IMG/VR virus record: IMGVR_UViG_3300031857_011472
Coordinates: 1-24,944 of that record
DNA: 24,944 bases
Reading direction: 5' to 3' (one strand)
Source: a virus
Shown here: in pieces, positions 21,795-24,944 of the stretch
How positions within the stretch are numbered: the first letter of the stretch is position 1
Layout of the letters: the number at the start of each line of letters is the position of its first letter
The notes under the pieces: generated by a model
What the model was told of the DNA's origin: nothing
Seen by the model: only the letters and a program-made list of their open reading frames with translations
Database searches by the model: none
Position numbers and translations under genes: made by a program

Positions 21795-22274
21795 TTAACC
21801 TATTGAAATTGTTCTTTTCTTTGGTTTTTCAGGTTCTCTTTTTGGTATTTGTAACTCCAATACACCATCTTCAAATGATGCTTTAATACCATCTAAATCA
21901 AAAATTTTAGAATCTGCTGTGAAGCTTCTTAAAAATGATGAACGTTTAACTTCTCTACGAAGATATGTACCACCCTCTTTTTCATTTGATTTAGTTGATT
22001 TTTCTCCTTTCAATGTAATAACATCACCATCCACATCGATTGTAATTTGTTCTTTGGTTAGACCAGGAACTTCTGCTACAATCTCAATACGGTCATCAAA
22101 GTTAATGATGTCACATTTTGGATAAGCATTGTTTTGAAATGGATTGATACCGATTTCCTTTGTTAATTCAGGAAATGATTCTGAAAATACTTTATCAAAT
22201 AAAGTATCTAATGGAGTGAAAAACTCGTCCCTATATTGAGGGATAGGGAATCCCTTTTGAAATTGATTTTTCAT
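21795..22274 (-). CDS. hsp20: Small heat-shock protein, Hsp20 family
   Basis: 159 residues. The variable N-terminal arm (FFTPLDTLFDKVFSESFPEL) is followed by an alpha-crystallin domain from about residue 50: PKCDIINFDDRIEIVAEVPG, LTKEQITIDVDGDVITLKGE, YLRREVKRSSFLRSF and the signature DGVLELQIPKREPEKPKKRT. A C-terminal I-S-I motif, the usual inter-dimer anchor, is present (RTISIG). Such holdases keep unfolded proteins soluble. Hsp20 genes are common in T4-like cyanophages and are thought to help virion assembly or host stress. The leader of about 75 bases has dyad symmetry, see that entry. The gene ends in its own terminator. Confidence 0.95.
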   Translation of the reverse strand: MKNQFQKGFPIPQYRDEFFTPLDTLFDKVFSESFPELTKEIGINPFQNNAYPKCDIINFDDRIEIVAEVPGLTKEQITIDVDGDVITLKGEKSTKSNEKEGGTYLRREVKRSSFLRSFTADSKIFDLDGIKASFEDGVLELQIPKREPEKPKKRTISIG

Positions 22275-22287
22275 TTTTACCTTTTTT

Positions 22288-22348
22288 TAAGCGTTAAGTT
22301 TGTATCTCCTTTTGGATGATACTCCGATATGCTGGCCAGCCCTATCGG
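22288..22348 (-). promoter_or_regulatory. Structured leader/operator of hsp20
   Basis: Three dyads lie between the class 2 motif and the hsp20 start. The first, 22324-22348, has CCGATA and TATCGG arms around the palindrome GCTGGCCAGC, strikingly GC-rich here. The second, 22302-22322, pairs GTATC+TCC with GGA+GATAC around a four-base loop; on the transcript it places AAAAGGAG across loop and stem. The third is TTAAGCGTTAA at 22288-22298. It could be a repressor operator or an RNA thermometer; it is not the CIRCE element. No gene fits in this 100-base gap. Confidence 0.5.
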
Positions 22349-22350
22349 TT

Positions 22351-22360
22351 TATAAATATA
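22351..22360 (-). promoter_or_regulatory. Candidate class 2 (late-type) promoter element upstream of hsp20
   Basis: The coding strand reads GCTATATTTATAAACC, 78 bases upstream of the Hsp20 ATG and directly before the GC-rich dyad. ATATTTAT(A/G) core; no -33 TTTG box 20 bases upstream. Confidence 0.38.
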
Positions 22361-22374
22361 GCCGTAGCTAAATT

Positions 22375-23022
22375 TTATGCATTTTGTCTTTCAATGATGG
22401 TACTCATATGGTCAGCCCAATGTAGTATGTATTGAATTTTAGAACGAAGGTATTTTGAAGTGTCATATACTTTGAAATACTTTTCATTATCCTCATCATA
22501 CAATCCATCGGTAAGTTTAATACCAAAATATTCATTTTCAGAATATTGTACACCGTAATGGTTTAATGTGAAAAACGTTCTATCGGTAATTGTCATAAAA
22601 GGAATGTTTTCATTTCTCTTATAAACCTCACCTCTATTTTCAATATGCCACTTTGAATCGTTTGGTACATAATGTAACTCATCTTTAATACCCAACTTAC
22701 CCAAATCATGATGAAGTGCTGCAAATAATAATTGCTCATCGGTGAAATCAATTGAACCACCAGCTTCTTCATATAATTTTTTCATACGAAGTGCGTTTTT
22801 GCAAACATTCATAACGTGGTCAATATAACCACCTTCATATGCATTGTGGTAGTTAAGATTACCACTTGCAGGTGATATAATCAAATTTGGACCTAATTCA
22901 TCCATTGAATACATCTTTAATAACTTTTCTAATCTTTCAGGATTAGAACTACATGCCTTACGAACAAGGTTTAAAAACTTTTCGTAATTTTCTTCTAATT
23001 GTTTTTCTGTGTAACTTTTCAT
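22375..23022 (-). CDS. HD-domain phosphohydrolase
   Basis: 215 residues. Metal-binding HD residues are visible in order: H69 in AYEGGYIDHV, H105 and D106 in AALHHDLGKLG, and D204 in HWADHMSTII. Intervening strands include FMTITDRTFFTLNHYGVQYS. HD enzymes hydrolyse nucleotides, nucleotide second messengers or nucleic-acid phosphate esters; the lack of an extra domain leaves the substrate open. Given the adjacent HAD nucleotidase and the distant ThyA, nucleotide metabolism is the simplest guess. A consensus host-type promoter ends only 4 bases before the ATG, suggesting a very short or absent leader. Confidence 0.82.
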   Translation of the reverse strand: MKSYTEKQLEENYEKFLNLVRKACSSNPERLEKLLKMYSMDELGPNLIISPASGNLNYHNAYEGGYIDHVMNVCKNALRMKKLYEEAGGSIDFTDEQLLFAALHHDLGKLGIKDELHYVPNDSKWHIENRGEVYKRNENIPFMTITDRTFFTLNHYGVQYSENEYFGIKLTDGLYDEDNEKYFKVYDTSKYLRSKIQYILHWADHMSTIIERQNA

Positions 23023-23026
23023 AATA

Positions 23027-23058
23027 CAAATATACGTTTTTATTCTTGAATTTCCAAA
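23027..23058 (-). promoter_or_regulatory. Host-type (Bacteroidetes) promoter of the HD gene
   Basis: The coding strand has ATTTGG, then CGTATATTTGT with 20 bases between TTTG and TATATTTG; full consensus. It overlaps the 3' end of the upstream 121-aa gene, and the ATG follows the -7 box by 4 bases, so the message may be leaderless. Confidence 0.75.
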
Positions 23059-23405
23059 TTTTCTTCAATATCTTCTCCACAAAGGGCTGAATAGAGTATA
23101 TCTAATTCTTCTTCACTACTACAAAATCCTAGCCCATCCATATCACCTAATTCTATAAAAAATTGTCCTGGTTTTAATCCTATTTCTTTTAGTATCAATT
23201 GTTCATCGGAAGAATTGGATATTAATACGGGAGCAAATTCATCATCTCTATATTTTGGAATAGAAATAGCCCAATAATAATGCCCATCTTCATCATTTCC
23301 ACTTTCATCCATACCATCGCCTGCTTCAATTTTTTTCCAACCCTGCCTTATAAACGTATCTTCGGTTATAGGTGTCATTGGTAGTTTAACTTCTTTCTTT
23401 CTCAT
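23040..23405 (-). CDS. Acidic phage-type protein of unknown function
   Basis: 121 residues, strongly acidic. It starts MRKKEVKLPMTPITEDTFIR, then QGWKKIEAGDGMDESGNDED, HYYWAISIPKYRDDEFAPVL and a Glu/Asp-rich end. The pattern 'TEDTFxxQGWxKI...YYWxxxxPKxxD' recalls small proteins of Bacteroidetes mobile elements and phages. No catalytic motif is seen. It is TAATG-coupled to the lipoprotein gene upstream. Confidence 0.6.
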   Translation of the reverse strand: MRKKEVKLPMTPITEDTFIRQGWKKIEAGDGMDESGNDEDGHYYWAISIPKYRDDEFAPVLISNSSDEQLILKEIGLKPGQFFIELGDMDGLGFCSSEEELDILYSALCGEDIEENLEIQE

Positions 23406-23950
23406 TATTCTAATACTATTTTTGTAATAAAAAATTTATTGGATTCGAAATTACGTGCCCTTACAATCATCGTATCACCTACCATCTCTTTTATAGGAGC
23501 AATAATTGTATTTATCTCTCCACCTTTACCACTATAAGATGCTTTATTAATTGTTGTTACCAATTCATCTTTTGATGAAATAAGTGGTGGTAGATTTACA
23601 ATTGTGAACTGACCTGTAAAATAATTTACATAGGCTTGTGTAATTGTTGCAACGGTATCACCTCTCCTTAAAATCCAATACATATTACTTTCCCAATCTA
23701 CTTTTTGATTCGGTATTGGTTCTTTACCATTCACCAATATTTTACCAGTTATTCTATGGAATTGTTGAGCTCCATTTACAGTCATTTTTAAATGATAAAA
23801 TCCGTTACTATCTTTATACAAAGAACGAGTTCCATCCTGTGTAAGAACGGAATCAATAGTAAGTTCATAACTTTTTGGTATCTCCGTTACAACGGTCTTT
23901 TCACACGCAATAAATAATAAACAAACGATAGGGGTTAATAGTTTTTTCAT
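23405..23950 (-). CDS. Predicted lipoprotein
   Basis: 181 residues. The lipoprotein signal MKKLLTPIVCLLFIAC is followed by EKTVVTEIPKSYELTIDSVL and a beta-rich body (FYHLKMTVNGAQQFHRITGK, ILVNGKEPIPNQKVDW, DTVATITQAYVNYFTGQFTI, DTMIVRARNFESNKFFITKI). The middle may be an Ig-like fold with a repeat of VNGKxPxxNQKV type seen in surface proteins. Function unknown; outer-membrane location is likely. It sits between a nucleotidase-like gene and the acidic gene with TAATG overlaps at both ends, so it is an unexpected envelope protein inside a metabolic unit. Confidence 0.7.
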   Translation of the reverse strand: MKKLLTPIVCLLFIACEKTVVTEIPKSYELTIDSVLTQDGTRSLYKDSNGFYHLKMTVNGAQQFHRITGKILVNGKEPIPNQKVDWESNMYWILRRGDTVATITQAYVNYFTGQFTIVNLPPLISSKDELVTTINKASYSGKGGEINTIIAPIKEMVGDTMIVRARNFESNKFFITKIVLE

Positions 23951-24432
23951 TATAGAAGTTTTTTAAGTATAGAATCCCAATTCGGGTATTCATTCCAAGT
24001 TTTAGTTTCGTACGCCCATCCAAATCTTAATAATTCACCTTTGAATTCGCCGGCACCATTTGCTGTTCTATCATCGATAAGGTAATCACCAATTAACATT
24101 CCTTTAAGGTGAGTGATTGCCATTTTTTTATGGAACAATCTACCGAAGTGTTCTTCAATCCAAAATCGTTTATCCATAGCCGCCATCGGGTTACCCCAAG
24201 GTGCCGCGGTAGCGATATACAATTGATACTTACCACTTTCTGCTAATTTGTTAATAGCTTCAATAGCTCCTTCAACTGGTTTTGGGTTTCTGAATATACC
24301 AGGTATATGGTCATACCTACCTTTGTATATATTTTTGAGAAATTCATTCTTTGATATAGTTTCTTCAACGTGTCCGGCAAAATCTACCAATACACCGTCC
24401 ATATCAATCCATACAATCTTTTTTTGTGACAT
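23950..24432 (-). CDS. HAD-family 5'-nucleotidase-like phosphatase
   Basis: 160 residues. HAD motif I is WIDMDGVLVDFAGHVEE (nucleophile D10, acid/base D12), motif II YIATAAPWG and motif IV LIGDYLIDDRTANGAGEF. It belongs to the 5'(3')-deoxyribonucleotidase (NT5C-like) group that strips phosphate from nucleoside monophosphates. In a phage it would adjust deoxynucleotide pools beside ThyA. Context: first gene behind a host-type promoter, then the lipoprotein gene by TAATG overlap. Confidence 0.82.
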   Translation of the reverse strand: MSQKKIVWIDMDGVLVDFAGHVEETISKNEFLKNIYKGRYDHIPGIFRNPKPVEGAIEAINKLAESGKYQLYIATAAPWGNPMAAMDKRFWIEEHFGRLFHKKMAITHLKGMLIGDYLIDDRTANGAGEFKGELLRFGWAYETKTWNEYPNWDSILKKLL

Positions 24433-24453
24433 ATCTTATGTTTCTTTATATAG

Positions 24454-24485
24454 TAAAGATACGAAAAATACCTGATATTACCAAA
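24454..24485 (-). promoter_or_regulatory. Host-type (Bacteroidetes) promoter of the nucleotidase unit
   Basis: The coding strand has ATTTGG, then CGTATCTTTA with 20 bases between TTTG and TATCTTTA; one base off the consensus in the -7 box. The leader is about 17 bases. It starts where the PhoH terminator T run ends. Confidence 0.72.
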
Positions 24486-24492
24486 TAAAAAA

Positions 24493-24532
24493 AGGGGAAT
24501 AACTCATTGAAAATCAACAAGTTACGTCCCCT
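24493..24532 (-). terminator. Rho-independent terminator after phoH
   Basis: A compound stem: AGGGGA pairs with TCCCCT and, after a bulge, TAACT with AGTTA, closing a loop of about 15 bases. The coding strand then reads CCCCTTTTTTTATTTGG. It lies 19 bases after the PhoH stop. Confidence 0.82.
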
Positions 24533-24551
24533 ATTTATAAGTCATTAAAAA

Positions 24552-24944
24552 TCAATTAGTTATAACTACCTCATTTTCAACCACTTCCTCATCCGGAAAC
24601 GGGTTGAAGCTGAAATCTAGCTCATATTGGTTATTTTCACCTAATAAAATCTGCTCCTCTAATTCATATCTTTCTAATACTCTTTTAACGATACCAGAAC
24701 GAATACAATCTTCTTTTGTAAATTCTATCTGATAAACTCCTTTTAGTTTACCTAATCGTTTCCACACATCAAAGAATCCACTTTTTGTATAAGCAGGTGA
24801 CCCATTGTTTTTGTATTTATCACATTGAGAAAGGTCACCTTCAATGATTAATTTAGCATCATCTGAAATACGAGTAATTAGTGTTTTCAATTGTTGTGGT
24901 GATGCGTTTTGTGCTTCATCTAAAATAATATAACTCTTTTCAAA
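24552..24944 (-). CDS. phoH: PhoH-like ATPase (5' end outside window)
   Basis: 130 C-terminal residues are visible; the reading frame is open to the right edge. The first residues are FEKSYIILDEAQNASPQQLK, the Walker B / DEAQN motif of PhoH, followed by TLITRISDDAKLIIEGDLSQ (sensor-like GDxxQ) and YQIEFTKEDCIRSGIVKRVL, the conserved end of the ATPase core. An acidic tail follows. PhoH-like genes are widespread in phages of aquatic bacteria; the function is an RNA-helicase-like ATPase of uncertain role. The P-loop lies outside the window. Confidence 0.88.
   Translation of the reverse strand, partial: FEKSYIILDEAQNASPQQLKTLITRISDDAKLIIEGDLSQCDKYKNNGSPAYTKSGFFDVWKRLGKLKGVYQIEFTKEDCIRSGIVKRVLERYELEEQILLGENNQYELDFSFNPFPDEEVVENEVVITN

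Noticed and set aside
5034-22360. T4 late promoter consensus TATAAATA on the plus strand at several gaps
   Set aside because: Read as plus-strand promoters they would transcribe only antisense, since no plus-strand gene is supportable; I treat the minus-strand reading ATATTTAT(A/G) as the candidate motif.
1-24944. tRNA genes, CRISPR arrays, insertion sequences, integrase or attachment sites
   Set aside because: I looked on both strands and saw no cloverleaf with CCA end, spaced repeats, transposase or integrase motifs; a computed scan could still find a weak tRNA.

Overview
The window looks like part of the genome of a large T4-like (myovirus-type) bacteriophage that infects a member of the Bacteroidetes. 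It is very AT-rich. Every gene I can support lies on the minus strand, packed with gaps of a few bases or stop/start overlaps. The T4-like content comprises a PhoH-type ATPase (partial), a gp55-like late sigma factor, an Hsp20 chaperone, thymidylate synthase, a UvdE-type UV endonuclease, a 5'-nucleotidase-like HAD enzyme, an HD hydrolase and many small conserved phage-type proteins. The Bacteroidetes signal is independent: five promoters match TTTG-N20-TAnnTTT(G/A), Shine-Dalgarno sites are mostly absent, and the envelope proteins are of Bacteroidetes families (TonB receptor, beta-helix lipoprotein, sorting-domain-like modules). The phage reading is an inference; no capsid, portal or terminase gene is in view.

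Layout, read in the direction of transcription (high to low coordinates). (1) 24.9-20.2 kb: PhoH end and terminator, HAD nucleotidase, lipoprotein, acidic protein, HD hydrolase, Hsp20 with a structured leader, terminator, a 59-aa helical protein and a four-TM coiled-coil protein. (2) 20.1-14.6 kb: a metabolism/regulation block from a host-type promoter: UvdE, small membrane and helical proteins, ThyA, a cupin, a peptide-deformylase relative that has lost its metal ligands, a TM/coiled-coil protein, the gp55-like sigma factor and a Dps-like DUF5856 protein, then a terminator. (3) 14.5-7.4 kb: one apparent operon from a host-type promoter to a strong terminator, devoted to the envelope: a membrane-anchored CsgG-like protein, two secreted proteins with dockerin-like and cohesin-like modules (one also with a C-type lectin domain), two mini-lipoproteins with a sorting-domain-like fold, and four small membrane proteins. 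(4) 7.4-6.0 kb: zinc ribbon plus two DUF2589-type proteins, then a terminator nearly identical to the previous one. (5) 5.9-0 kb: an outer-membrane beta-barrel candidate, a secreted CsgG-like protein, four small genes (three share a ten-residue N-terminal tag ending in L-x-E), then a TonB-dependent receptor overlapping a beta-helix lipoprotein that runs off the left edge.

The most unusual points are: (a) a lytic-type phage that apparently rebuilds its host's outer surface with a TonB receptor, lectin/cohesin-like secreted proteins, lipoproteins and two CsgG-like proteins; (b) a shared ten-residue tag on three adjacent proteins whose glutamate falls at position 10, as in the T4 capsid-targeting sequence cut by the prohead protease; (c) two promoter classes, one host-type with a -33 box and one with only an ATATTTAT(A/G) element, which parallels T4 early/late logic and fits the gp55-like gene; (d) a catalytically dead peptide-deformylase-like protein. 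I saw no tRNA, CRISPR array, insertion sequence or integrase, and no supportable gene on the plus strand.
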